Origin: Silene latifolia
Taxonomy: Eukaryota; Streptophyta; Magnoliopsida; Caryophyllales; Caryophyllaceae
Reading direction: 5' to 3'
DNA length: 64,000 nucleotides
Assembly (NCBI RefSeq): GCF_048544455.1
Contig: NC_133536.1
Location: forward strand, 29,266,152 to 29,330,151
The notes beneath the pieces are model-generated. The model saw nothing but the letters and a program-made list of their open reading frames with translations. It was not told the DNA's origin and made no database searches. Positions 45,999 to 58,282 of the stretch are shown here, in pieces (the first letter of the stretch is position 1; every line of letters begins with the position of its first letter). Position numbers and translations under genes: made by a program.

Positions 45999-47906
45999 AT
46001 TGTTATTAGCAGTTTATGTGAACGTGATCTACACTGAAAAGGAAAGAAAACACAAAACGAAATAAGCAACTCATCGAGGTGATTTAAGTCTATTAAAATT
46101 TATTTTAATCGTGTAGACTCATTGCACTTGTATAATTGATCTCCCTCAAGAATAATACAAGTGATCCCAAGACTCAATTTCCGTAAATTGATAAGCCAAC
46201 TGTTTAGCTAGTTCTTCCGTAAAACTCTTGGTCGATAGATTTACTGCAAATCCTATCTATAGTCCACCATGATCACGGGATCGTTTAGTGACCATAGTGT
46301 TGAGATAAAATAAGTCAATCGGTTCCAACTTACCCGACGTAGAAGGGGTCATATTATGCCTACCGACGAATAAGGGATTCATTGGAGTTTGACCTATAAA
46401 GACCGTTCTCAATTTTTGTTTATACGAGGAAGATCCCATCAACTAAGTTTCAATTCATTTTAAGTGAACGAATAACTAGCAACTGTGTGAATGAATTAAT
46501 TTAGATGATGGCTTAAATCGTGTGACATGAGAATGTCAAAGAAAACTAACTCGTGACCTCTATATGTGTCAGTTTTCATGCAATTATTAGGTGGTTTGGT
46601 TTTAGGCGGAAAATGATGCATACTATCGTTACGATAAAACAAATAAATGAATGCAATACGTAAATAAAATTCCTAGTGTGGCCTATCCTAATAAAAAGAA
46701 CATAAAACAACTTTGGAATCCACCGTTGGACCCGTGAAGCTTGTCTTGATGTTCCATCTTGATCCATGTAGCGGGAGTGAGCATCCGGTCTCCATCTTTG
46801 GTCTTCTCAAAAATTACAATTTAAAATTTACAAATATAAACCTATTTACATTCTAAATAAAAACTGTAATCAAAAGAAATAAAAATGGAGATTCGAGATC
46901 TCAAAATACAACCAAGACCGTGTTCCATCATTACGGCAACACGTTCTACTAAGGCCACACTAAGTTACAACTGTTTGAAAATAAAATAAATAAATAATAT
47001 AAAGCATTCTCGGCATTCAAATTATAAAAGAAAATGCATCAACTAAAACAAATTTGTTCGTGACATAATTCCGTAATTATGTTAAATTTATCATAACCAC
47101 CTTTTAACGATTAAAATTTATGTGATAAAACTGCTTCTATCAGTTTAATTTTAATCTTTTACAATCCGTTACTTTAAATACGCTTTAAAATAACTCATTG
47201 GTACGTGTGTGAACCGTTTCACAATCATAGCGAGTGTACAATATCCGTATAAAGTACATTTTAAGGCCAAAAGAAAATTTAAAACAAAAAGAATAGATTT
47301 TCAAAGCTGCCAAAACAAAAATCCCTCGATCCAGGGACACAAGTGCTCGATCGAGGAACAAAAGGGCTCGATCGACTGAACTGCTAGTCGATCGAGAGGT
47401 ATGCTAATCAGAAAGTACTCGATCGACGATCGAGGTCGATCGAGGGCTTTTATCAGCAAATCTGCTCGATCGAGTACGAGGACTTCTCGATCGAGCAGTG
47501 GGGTTTTGAAAGTGGTCGATCGAGTACAGCAAGGACTCGATCGAGTAAAAACAAGACAGAAAAACCTCTCGATCGATTAAAACCATGCTCGATCGAGAAC
47601 AAAAATTTCTGGAAAAACAAAACCCTCGTGAAAACTGTTTTGCCGAAACAAAACAAATGCAATTTTGATCAAAACCGCATCAAAACAATTTTACAATTTG
47701 ACAAAACTTGACATATTATTATAATCTCCGTATAAAATAACAATATGTAAAAGAACAAAACGAAAAATGATGAATCAACCGCGTAAAACATGTCACGGTT
47801 TCAACAAAAACGCAACATCCGTGTATACAAGGCACGGTTTTCGAGACAAAAACAATCGTTTCAAAATCGTTTTATGAAAAATCACAATGAAAATTTACGT
47901 GGCCTC
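45999..47906 (-). other. Long untranslated leader of the copia element
   Basis: 1.9 kb between PBS and gag without a supported coding frame. Its only striking content is the CTCGATCGAG array at 47346-47597. Confidence 0.7.
47346..47597. repeat. Spaced array of the palindrome CTCGATCGAG
   Basis: The core TCGATCGA starts at 47347, 47368, 47388, 47419, 47436, 47466, 47487, 47516, 47536, 47569 and 47589: eleven times in about 250 bp. Most copies have the full 10-bp palindrome. Partial copies lie at 47325 and 47426. Sequences between the motifs are unrelated to each other, so this is not a simple tandem repeat. It lies in the leader just downstream of the 5' LTR. Confidence 0.95.
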
Positions 47907-47918
47907 GCTCTGATACCA
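47907..47918 (-). other. Primer binding site of the copia element
   Basis: GCTCTGATACCA is the reverse complement of TGGTATCAGAGC, the tRNA-iMet PBS. It lies two bases inside the right LTR and shows the element is on the minus strand. Confidence 0.93.
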
Positions 47919-47920
47919 CT

Positions 47921-48904
47921 TGTGGGGTAATATCCGTATAAGACCCTTTAATTATAGGATTATAACGCAAATTTTATATGCAAATAATTGTCATAAACGA
48001 AAACAACAATGAAACGATAAAGATCAAGGAATAACCTTCGGTCCTAGTGCAAATTGGCAATGAGAGATCAAAGTAGATCTCCTCCTAAATGATGCACCCA
48101 AGATCGTCCGAGAAATGCCCTTGTGCTAGAATGAATCCTCTAATTGCCTTGCAATATTGAGAGGATTGTTTTGTGAGTTTTCGTTGGATGAGAGATCCGA
48201 ATTTTGAGAGGCAATTTTCTCAAAACCCTAAATTTTTCTCAAATGAATGATTAGGGCAAATAGGAGAGGAAGCTCTCCTTTTGAGCTTGGTTCGGCCGTG
48301 AGCTTTAGATGGGGAGAGTGGGCTTTCCACTTTCTCTTATTCTTAACTCATGGTACGACCCGAAATGCGCTAAATGTATATGACACGGTTTCATTATAAA
48401 CTGTCATCGGTTATCGGATATTAAAGCATCAACTAATAACACGGATTAGTTGAATCATTAATACGTGTCCGACAAAGACAATATCGTATAATTAATTTAT
48501 CCAATATACATTAATCAAATATAAATCACTTATATTTAATTTTACGAATTAACCGCTTAATTCGTCTTTAGCCATTTTTATTTAATCCGTATTAAATAAA
48601 ATATCTCAACATCACATTTTGACTAATTATTAGTCAAATAACTCAGACTAACTGGTTAGTCAAATTTGGCATCTACATGACTGTATTTTCATACCGTCAC
48701 ATCTCTCAAACGTATCCTATAGGTGTGACTTTTAGGGACCAGTTGATCACCGCCATCTGTATGACAATAACGTCAAACTTATCTAGCAAGCCAACCGTTA
48801 TTGATAAACGTGGACCAACTGATTATGATACAAAAGTATACCCTTTGATCCTTTTAGAGATTTATAAGTCCTTGCACTAACTGTAAAGGACACCAGCCCC
48901 AACA
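47921..48904 (-). repeat. 5' LTR of the minus-strand copia element
   Basis: 984 bp, almost identical to 40118-41100. It is followed by the target duplication CATAG (48905-48909). Confidence 0.95.
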
Positions 48905-48909
48905 CATAG

Positions 48910-49943
48910 GACCGTAAACGAGCCTATATGAGCTCGGGCCCGGCTTGAAGTTCATTGAGCCTAAAAAATTGAAGCCCGAGCCCGGCTTGGAAAAACCTCG
49001 AGGTTGGCTCAAGTTCGAATCCAGCTCGTTTTGTCATTATATTATTTTCACTTTCTCACCTTTTAAATCTAACTAAATATAAATATTTTAAGAAAAAAAA
49101 TAGAATTGTAAAATACTAAAAAAATTATAAATGCCTAAAAGACAAATAATTTGAAATAAAATTAATATTATACTCCCTCCGTATCACACCAAATGTAACG
49201 TAGGGGAAAATGGAGTATTTAAGAAAATGTGGAAAAAGTAAGGGTAAAGAGGAAAAAAAATAGGTGGGGTATGTAATTGTGGGTCTAATTGTGAATTGGT
49301 AGGTGGATATGTAATGACATTTTGTGTAAATATCAAATAGGTATAATGATAACTTTGTAATGTTGTGGGCCAAATAAGGAATGTTACCATTGGTGTGGTA
49401 CGTCCGTTTATAGTAAGTGTTACCTTTGGTGTAGTACGGAGGGAGTAGTATATAAACATTATACATAAACAAATTATAAACAATACCAAGCTAGCTTTCG
49501 AGCCGAACTTGCTAAGTTCGAGCTCGAATTTAAGCTCAGTTGGACCGAGAACAAGCCAAACTTTAACCGAGTCGATTCCAAAAGTTCAAAGAGCCGACTC
49601 AGATCTTTTAGAGCCCTAGTTATACGTAAAATCCTAGAAAATCACAAATATTCAATCAATTATATTCCATCCATTGTACAAGTATTCATATTTATAACGT
49701 AAAGTATATATACTTCTTTTACTATTCAACATAGGAGCTAGGTTGCACGGACACTTCTCTTAATCAGCCGTTCCGTGTCCGACACCGTGTCGGACACCGA
49801 CACTCGTCGGACACACGCCTAAACGTGTCAGACACCTATAAAGCCGTGTCTAACTTCCTACATTTATTTGGACACGTGTCCATGGTATTTGGGCACGTGT
49901 CCGACGCGTGTCCTTGGTATTTTGACATTATTTGGGGTGAATG
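48910..49943 (+). repeat. Copy B of the 1.07-kb repeat, right fragment
   Basis: Continues copy A from 33777 to 34804 with a few small indels and substitutions in the GTGTCC palindrome cluster. It is cut at 49943 (...GGGGTGAATG) by the LTR that starts at 49944. Confidence 0.9.
49173..49445 (-). mobile_element. Stowaway-like MITE, family A, copy 3 (in repeat copy B)
   Basis: 273 bp between TA at 49171-49172 and 49446-49447, with the same orientation and place as the copy at 34040-34311. It is an inherited duplicate and not a separate insertion. Confidence 0.9.
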
Positions 49944-50401
49944 TGTAAGAATATTGGGTCCAATACTATTTATGTGGACACACTATTATACAGATTGTAT
50001 TTGTTTGCTATCGTTTAAGTTTAGCCCAATATAGTGATCCATCTGGATAATATAATACGGGCTTATTAATTACGTCTTATAAAGTATGGGCCGGATATCT
50101 TAATCGTGTAGATACCCATTAGGTTACTAATGCATGATGGGCGCATTAGATTAAGGAGACTATATATAAGTCACCTGGGTTATGGTCACTAGTAGCACAC
50201 AACAACCTAATCTCCTCGCATCCCATCAGTAGAGAGATCCTGTCGGTATGTGTGTCTACTCGAAGACTTAATCCTAAAGTCCGTCCCTTCAGGCGATCTA
50301 TCTCAACCACTAATCATGTAATCAGGTACGCTTCCGCATCTAGGTATTTACCGAATAATTTAGTATGAAGCTTATGGTCTCTTTTCGGATTAAATCTAAC
50401 A
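49944..50401 (+). repeat. 5' LTR of a further LTR retrotransposon
   Basis: 458 bp, TGTAAGAATATTGGG ... TAAATCTAACA, directly followed by a PBS. A TATATATAAG box lies near 50161. It inserted into repeat copy B after GAATG (49939-49943), the probable 5-bp target duplication. The body and 3' LTR are not in the window; a Helitron interrupts the element only 32 bp after the LTR. Confidence 0.85.
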
Positions 50402-50403
50402 AG

Positions 50404-50417
50404 TGGTATCAGAACCA
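50404..50417 (+). other. Primer binding site after the LTR at 49944
   Basis: TGGTATCAGAACCA begins two bases after the LTR end and is a Met-tRNA-type PBS variant. It orients the element as plus. Confidence 0.85.
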
Positions 50418-50433
50418 CCTTTATATTAAATTA

Positions 50434-53400
50434 CTAGTTTTCTTGCCTGAGCGTTGCACGGATATTAAAATAATGTGTGATAAATTTTACAATAAAATGG
50501 AATATAGACATATAGTACACCGTTCATGTCTAAGATTTTATATATGCCGCATGACCAACAAATAATTCCCGTTAACATAATAGTGACATAAGAATAAAAG
50601 AATGTTTGGTTAATAAAATACTTTTTTTAGGAAAATAAAACCAATATAAGTTTATATATGATATTTGGACTGATAGTTTTTAGAATTTGTTCATTAATAC
50701 CATAATCAACTCAATTATGCAACAAATATCTTTCTTTCGAATAACAACCATAATTTAATCATTGCTGGATCAAATTGTAATTATGAAAAATCTTTTAGAG
50801 GTAGTTAGAATGTTATATTTCCCGTTCAAACTATAGAAGTACGTTTGAATTTGAACCAAATTCTAACACAATACTACATGGCTAGGGTCGTTTATGAACC
50901 CCCCCCCCCCCCTTTTCTCTCTATAGCAATAGTCTTGGCCCCCATCTTCTCAATTGAAACAAAATCTTTCACGCAGACCTCTATTTTTATTCCCTATTCA
51001 CACACATGATCTAAAACAATCTCATCCCTTGAAAGATCGATCCTTGTCTCCGAAATTTATCTCAAATTTATCCAACCAAGTGAAAAACTAAACCCCTACT
51101 TCTAGAAAAATCCACCATCCAATGAAAACTAACCCTTGCTCTCGACAATGTTTTTTTTTAGGAAAATAAAACCAATATGAAGTTTATATATATGATTCTT
51201 AGGACTCAGAGTTTTTAGATTTCGTTCATTGATATCTATTTGTTTTTCAATTGGTCAAGGAAAACAATAATATTTACTTTGCATAATCAACTCAATGATG
51301 CAAAAAATCTCCTTCTTTAGATTAACAACCATAATTTAATCATTATTGGGTCAAGTGGTAGTTACGTAAAAACATTTAGAGGTAATTAAATGTTATATCT
51401 CCCGGTCAAACTATCACTACCTTTCTGCCATGTTTTACATCTAAGAAGTCATAAATTACATTCACCTCCATGAAACACCAATCTTTACTCCAAATGATAT
51501 GTATCCTCATCTCCCTTATCGAAGACAATTTATTTCTCCTTCAACAAAAAAACGTTTAAGAAGCAATGTTCCCTCATATCTCTCTCCCTTTCTCTTCCTA
51601 GTCTTTTTCTCGTCCTCTCCCCTTCCTCCATTTCAGATACTCAAACAAAGTGTTTGGGTACTATGTTTATAAACTAAATAAGTTTGAATATTACATATAT
51701 ATATATATACACGAACTTTGCTATTTATTATTTCATTTTGCATAAATAAATCTTACTACCTCCATCTCATTTTTATTGTTCTTTTTTCTTCAAATTTTAG
51801 TAAGGAAAAACTTTAGTCAACCAACTCGTTGCAATCAACCTCATTCCCACTCGAAACAACCTTTAGCCCACTACTTAATCCCTTCGGTTCACATATAAAA
51901 CGGTCTAAAATGCAAAGCTTTCATCTCTCTCCGGAAAAGTCCATCTAGCTAACAGAAAACTAACCGCTACTTTCTGAACTTCGTCATTTTTACATCCTGT
52001 GAAGATCAAGTTGAACATGACAAAAAAAAATGCAGAAACTTAGGTTTTCTTTGATAACGACAGATTGAACATTTTTTTTAGCATTTTGAGAGTTTTTACA
52101 CTATTTAAATAACAAATGTGCTATTTTGAGTGTTGATCATCGACATATTGAAATAGTAGATTGTGGTGTAATTTCTTGTTTTACATTATGACCTTTAATT
52201 AGTATATTATAAGAAAATAAAAATTGAGTTTTTTTTATCTATGAGAAAATTAAAGATCAACCTTTATCTTTATCATATTTATAATTAATATTCTTCACTT
52301 AAAATATATAAATTTAAGCAAGTTCAAATACGTTAGCTAAAAGTTATAAATCACAAATTGTACGAAGCAGTATAATAATTTTTTTAATTAATATGAAATA
52401 AATGTCATAAACTTCATGAGAATATTAATGCGGTAGAGAACTATAGAAGAGTTGGCAAGTACGTGACCCCCTTTTAGGTTTAAATTTTTTCATTTATTTT
52501 TATATTTTTGCCTAAAGGTGGTTAAAGCATCGTATTATGCATGACGAATATGTCTCACCCTTCTCCAATTCGTATCTCTCCCTAAATTATAGTGATGATG
52601 TGCCCAATTTACACAAAAGAAAATTTTATAGCATCAACAATAATTAGTTTGCTCCATATAATTGAATAGTACTGTTTTTTTATGCTTGTAAATTTGTCAG
52701 AAGAAAAGCTTGAGAGAGACGGTCTTCACTATGTTAGGGAAAGACTACTCTTACCCTTTTATGTGTTTATCATGACTTTTTTTTAATGTTTTGATCGTTG
52801 CTTGAATTGAATCTTAACCTTATACATATTTATATAATAAGTGTATCTAATTTACCTTCAAGCCTCATTAAAATCTATTTTATTACTCGTGGTACCATTT
52901 TTACTTTAAATTGTAAAACAATCGCACAATAAAGTTTTCAAAACATTCACTCATTTGTCATAATATGATATTTCGATTCGCATATTAACAACAACTTTCT
53001 TTATCTTTTAATACTTCTTTAAAAGTAGATATCAAACTTTGTACTTATCAATAATTTGTGAATATCTTATTTAAATTTTGATTAATATGCTTTTATATAA
53101 TGACAAATGAATGATAAATAATATAATAATAAATTATCAATAGAAGTTGAAGTGTATTGTAAGGGAAATAACTTTAAAATTAGTAGGAGAAATAAATATG
53201 ACATTTGAAAAATAAACTTCGTATTATGTATAATTAAATATGACAATAGCAATAACAAAAGATGTAGGGGCATATTTCAACGTTCAATTTACTCTTTACA
53301 TGAGTAAATTCCATGTAGTACGTATTATGCACGCACATTTGTCACAACCAGTTCGTCCTAGGGCCTTTCAGCCTCATAAAACCTCATTTTTTCATCGGAA

Positions 53401-54053
53401 GTTGTTATAAAATTGGATATTATAAATATATCAAAGGTTTTTTCCCTTCTAATTTAATAAAAAGTGAACAAATACTAATGAATAATTTTTTAATATTAAT
53501 AAATTGTAGATATTTAATTTATTTTCTGTTTTTAATAATAAAATTGTAAAATAATTAATTAATTCTCATTTCTAATAGGAAAATCATATTCCTAATTATA
53601 ATAGAAAAAATTTAAATAATTATTATCTCCTAATTCTTATAGTATAATTAGGAAAAAAAAGCCTTAATGAATTGGCAATTTATTTCCTATTTCTAATAGG
53701 AAAATGGTAAAATAATTAATTAATTTTCATTTCTAATAGAAAAATTATATTCCTAATTATAATAGAAAAATTTTAAATAATTAATTATCTCCTTATTCTA
53801 ATGCTAATAGTAGAGTTATGGAAAAAGCCTTTCCTAATTCTAATAGTATAATTAGGAAAAAAAAAGCCTTAATAAATTGGTAATTTATTTCCTATTTCTA
53901 ATAGAAAAATGATAATATAATTAATTAATTCTCATTTCTAATAGAAAAATTATATTCCTAATTATAATAGAAAAATTGTAAATAATTAATTATCTCCTAA
54001 TTCTAATGCTAATAGTATAATTAGGAAAAAAAAGCCTCCTTTAGTTATATATA
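50434..54053 (-). mobile_element. Non-autonomous Helitron, copy 1
   Basis: On the minus strand the 3' end is at 50434: a CCGTGCAACGC-type imperfect hairpin, then AAGAAAA and CTAG, with T expected next; this is the Helitron terminus form. The body is AT-rich and non-coding, with no Rep/helicase frame. It is co-linear with copy 2, but has an internal duplication of the 'ttaggaaaataaaaccaat' block (near 50630 and 51160). Towards its 5' end it carries three AT-rich subrepeats (53540-54040). The 5' end at about 54053 shares CTAG with the next copy. Confidence 0.7.
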
Positions 54054-57000
54054 CTAGTTTTCTTGCCCGTGCGTTGCACGGATATTAAAATAATATGTGA
54101 TAAATTTCACAATAAAATGGAATATAGACATATAGTACATCGTTCATGTCTAAGATTTTATGTATGCCGCATGACCAACAAATAATTCCCATTAACATAA
54201 TATTGACATAAGAATAAAAGAGTGTTTGATTAATAAAATACTTTTTTTTAGGAAAATAAACCCAATATGAAGTTTATATATATATATATATGATACTTGG
54301 ACTGATATTTTTTAAAAATTTGTTCATTAATACCTGTTTGTTTTTCAATTGGTCAAGGAAAACAATAATATTTACTCTGCCTAATCAATTCAATGATGCA
54401 ACAAATCTCCTTCTTTCGAATAACAGCCATAATTTAATCATTGTTGGGTCAAATGGTAGTTACCTAAAAACTTTTACAGGTAGTTAAATGTTATATCTCC
54501 CGTTCAAACTACAGACGTACTTTTGAATGTGAACCAAATTTCAACGCAATACTACATGGCCGGGGCTGCTTATGACACCCCCTTATAACAATAGTCTTAC
54601 CCCCATCTTCTCATTTGAAACAAAAGCCTTCACACAGACCCCTATTTTTTTTCCCTATTCACACACATGATTTAAAACAATCTGATCTCATCCCTTGAAA
54701 GATCGATCCTTGTCTTCGAAACTTCTCTCAAATTTATCCAACCAAGTAAAAAACTAAACCCCTACTTTTAGAAAAATCCACAATCCAATGGAAACTAACC
54801 CTTGCTCTAGACAATGTTGTTAGAATTAAGATTTTACTTTAATTTGGATTGATGGGGTCAAGATTAAGTTTAACTAACCCTTTTCAGATTTCTTGTTATT
54901 ATTCATGTTACCTATATGTTTTAATGCAAGCGATATTTTGCCGATAAATAACCTTATTTATTATCACTATCCTCGTTAAACTCGTCACCCTCCACAAATG
55001 CACCATCCCTCCACCCCACTAATTCACCCGCAAAATAAAACATCAGCCACTGTGATTAGTTCTTACTACTTGAAACAACCTTCAATCCACTACCATTATC
55101 ACTACCTTTCTGCCACGTTTTACATCTAAGAAGTCATAAATCACATTCACCTCCATAAAAATATGGATCCTCATCTCCCTTATCGAAGACAATTTATTTC
55201 TCCTTCAACAAAGAAAAGTTTAAGAAGAAATCTTCCCTCTTATCTCTCTCATTTTCCCTTCCTAGTCGTTTTCTCGTCCCCTCCCCTACCTCCGTTCCAG
55301 ATACTCAAACAAAGTGTTTAGGTACTATGTTTGTAAACTGAATAAGTTTGAATATTATATATATACATGAACTTTGTTATTTATTTCATTTTGCATAAAT
55401 AAATCTTACTACCTCCATCTCATTTTTATTGTCCTTTTTTCTTCAAATTTTATTATCTCATAATTATTATCCCCTTTCTACCTAGATCTAGTAAGGAAAA
55501 ACTTTAGTCAACCAACTCGTCGCAATGAACCTCATTCCCACTCGAAACAACTTTTAGCCCACTACTTAATCCCTTCGGTTCACACATAAAATGGTCTAAA
55601 ATGCAAAGCTTTCATCTCTCTCTTGAAAAGTCCATCTAACTAATAGAAACCTAACCGCTACTTTCTGAACTTCATCATTTTTACATCCCGTAAAGATTAA
55701 GTTGAACATGACAAAAAAAAATACGAAACTTAGGTTTTGTTTGATAACGACAGATTGAACTTTTTTTTTAGCATTTTGAGAGTTTTTGCACAATTTAAAT
55801 AACAAATGTGCTATTTTGAGTGTTGATCATCGACATATTGAAATAGTAGATTGTGGTGTAATTTTCTGTTTTACATTATGACCTTTAATTAGTACGGAGT
55901 ATATTATAAGAAAATAAAAATTGTGTGTTTTTTTTTTTAATCTCTGAGTAAATTAAAGATCAAACTTTATCTTTATCATATTTATAATTAATATTTTTCA
56001 CTTAAAATATATAAATTTAAGCAAGTTCAAATAAGTTAGCTAAAAGTTATAAATCACACATTGTACGAAGCTGTATAATCATTTTTTTTTATTAATATGA
56101 AATAAATGTCATAAATTTCATGAGAATATTAATGCAGTAGAGAACTATAGAAAAGTTGGCAAGTATGTGACCCCCTTTTAGGTTTAAATTATTTCATTTA
56201 TTTTTATATTTTTGCCTAAAGGTGGTTAAAGCATTGTATTATGCATGATAAATATGTCTCACCCTTCCCCAATTCGTATCTCTCCCTAAATTTTATTGAT
56301 GATGTGCTCAATTTACGCACAAAAAAATATAGCATCAACAATAATTAGTTTGCTCCATATAATTGAATAATACCGTTTTTTATGCATGTAAATTTGTCAG
56401 AAGAAAAGTTTGAGAGAAACGGTCTTCACTATGATAGGGAAAGACTACTCTTACCCTTTATGTGTTTTTCATGACTTTTTTTTAATGTATCTAATAATTT
56501 GAATCTTAACCTTATACATATTTCTATAATAAGTGTATCTAATTTACCTTCAAGCCTCATTCAAATCTATTTTATTACTCGTGGTACCATTTTTACTTTA
56601 AATTGTAAAACAATCGCACAATAAAGTTTTTCAAAATATTTACTCATTTGTCATAATATGATATTTCGATTCGCAAATTAGCAGCAATTTTCTTTATCTT
56701 TTAATACTCCTTGGAAAATAGATATCAAACTTTTTACTTATCAATAATTTGTGAATATCTTATTTAAATTTTGATTAATATACTTTTATATAATGACAAA
56801 TGAATGTAAATAATATAATAAAAAATTATCAATAGAAGTTGAAGTGTATTGTGAAGGAAATAACTTTAAAATCAGTAGGAGAAATAAATATGACATTTGA
56901 AAAATAAACTTCGTATTATGTATAATTAAATATGACATTAGCAATAACAAAAGACGTAGGGGCATATTTCAGCGTTCATTTTACTCTTTACATGAGTAAA

Positions 57001-57539
57001 TTCCATGTAGTACGTATTATGCATGCACATTTGTCACAACCCAGTTCGGCCTAGGGCCTTTTAGCCTCAAAATACCTCATTTTTTTAATCGAAAGTTGTT
57101 ATAAAATTGGATATTATAAATATATCAAAGGTTTTTTGGCCTTCTAATTTAATAAAAAGTGAACAAATACTAATGAATAATTTTTTTAATATTAATAAAT
57201 TGTAGATAATTAATTTATTTCCTGTTTCTAATAATAAAATTGTAAAATAATTAATTAATTCTCATTTCTAATAGGAAAATCATATTCCTAATTATAATAG
57301 AAAAATTATTATCTCCTAATTCTAATAGTATAATTAGGAAAAATAAGCCTTAATAAATTGTTAATTTATTTCCCGTTTCTAATAGAAAAATTGTAAAATA
57401 ATTAATTAATTCTCATTTCTAATAGGAAAATTATATTCCTAAGTATAATAGAAAAATTGTAAATAATTAATTATCTCCTAATTCTAATGCTAATAGTATA
57501 ATTAGGAAAAAAAAAAGCCTCCTTTAGTTATATACTAGA
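54054..57539 (-). mobile_element. Non-autonomous Helitron, copy 2, head-to-tail with copy 1
   Basis: The minus-strand 3' end at 54054 reads ...CCGTGCAACGCACGGGCAA... then CTAG, a better hairpin than in copy 1. The 5' end at 57539 reads TCTAGTATATAACTAAAGG on the minus strand; the TC start is a Helitron hallmark. It is non-coding and has two of the AT-rich subrepeats (57230-57500) where copy 1 has three. The copies share most of 3.4 kb with scattered differences. Confidence 0.75.
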
Positions 57540-57691
57540 CTAGATTTAATGCCCGTGCGATGCACGGGCCATTTAGTAGAGTCTTTCGTAATGTTTTATT
57601 GTAAATTATACATATATTTTCATTTATCTGATGCACGAGTTATTTAGTAGAGTCTTTTGTAATGTTTTATAATAAGTTATACATATATTTT
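57540..57691 (-). mobile_element. 3' terminal fragment of a third Helitron-like copy
   Basis: Directly abuts copy 2. On the minus strand it ends GCCCGTGCATCGCACGGGC, ATTAAAT, CTAG: a textbook Helitron 3' hairpin. Inside, a segment of about 60 bp with the phrase TTTAGTAGAGTCTTT is repeated (57569 and 57638). It is cut at 57692 by an LTR. Confidence 0.65.
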
Positions 57692-58282
57692 TGTTCCGGG
57701 TGTAATTCCAGAGCAGTTATTTGTTACCACCCGTGCTTGTAGAATGACGTCTTTAATTGAATCCTCCTTGCGGTCTCCTGAAACAGTGAACGAACTGAGA
57801 GCTCGGCTTTGGGCCGAGCGAACTCACTCCGACGCTCAAGTCAGTAAACTTAGAGAGATAAGTTGTTGTTACTTGGTGAAGTATATATTGTAGAGAGATA
57901 AGGAAGATATTACCAGATGAATAGTGATTCTTAGGTTAAATTGTCGATCTCCTCCTCAATGAGAGTTGAGGAGTATTTATAGACTTTCACCTTTTGTCAC
58001 GTAGTGGCCAAGTGGCCAAGTGGCTAGCAGGTGGAAAGACTGATCTACCCCTCGGCCGAGGGACCCATGGCAGGCCGGCGGGCTCTGTTGACTCACCGCC
58101 GAGGGGTCTTGGATATGAGTTCGCGGATGTGTGCCTCGGCTGGCTAGTTGCCCCAGCTGGGACCCTAGAGACAGGCCGACAGGCTGCGTCGGTTAGGCTG
58201 TCTAAGCCGTTGACTTGCTGTGGATATCTTTGACCTTGCTCAATATGTTGACTGGTCAGCGGGTGCAGAATATGCCCCATCA
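57692..58282 (-). repeat. 3' LTR of a minus-strand Ty3/gypsy (Tat-like) element
   Basis: 591 bp; on the minus strand it starts TGATGGGGCATATTCTG and ends CCCGGAACA. A purine tract GCTGGGGGCAAAT (58283-58295, minus strand) directly precedes it, as a PPT should. TATAAATA on the minus strand (57981-57974) gives a promoter at the right place for a U3/R boundary. There is no PBS after the CA end, so it is the 3' LTR or a solo LTR. Confidence 0.7.
57974..57981 (-). promoter_or_regulatory. TATA box of the minus-strand LTR
   Basis: TATAAATA on the minus strand, about 300 bp from the LTR start. Confidence 0.6.

Larger units (their letters stand above)
40118..48904 (-). mobile_element. Complete-length Ty1/copia element, minus strand
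   Basis: 8787 bp between 5-bp target duplications CATAG at 40113-40117 and 48905-48909. LTRs lie at 40118-41100 and 47921-48904. On the minus strand the order is: 5' LTR (right), PBS, a 1.9-kb leader with a CTCGATCGAG array, gag-pol (45998-41963), PPT, 3' LTR (left). The LTRs differ at only a handful of positions that I could see, so the insertion is young, yet gag-pol has several frameshifts and stops. Confidence 0.95.

Noticed and set aside
47453-47662. Minus-strand frames with repeated LDRVL and SIE phrases
   Set aside because: They are translations of the CTCGATCGAG array in the leader and end without any domain.
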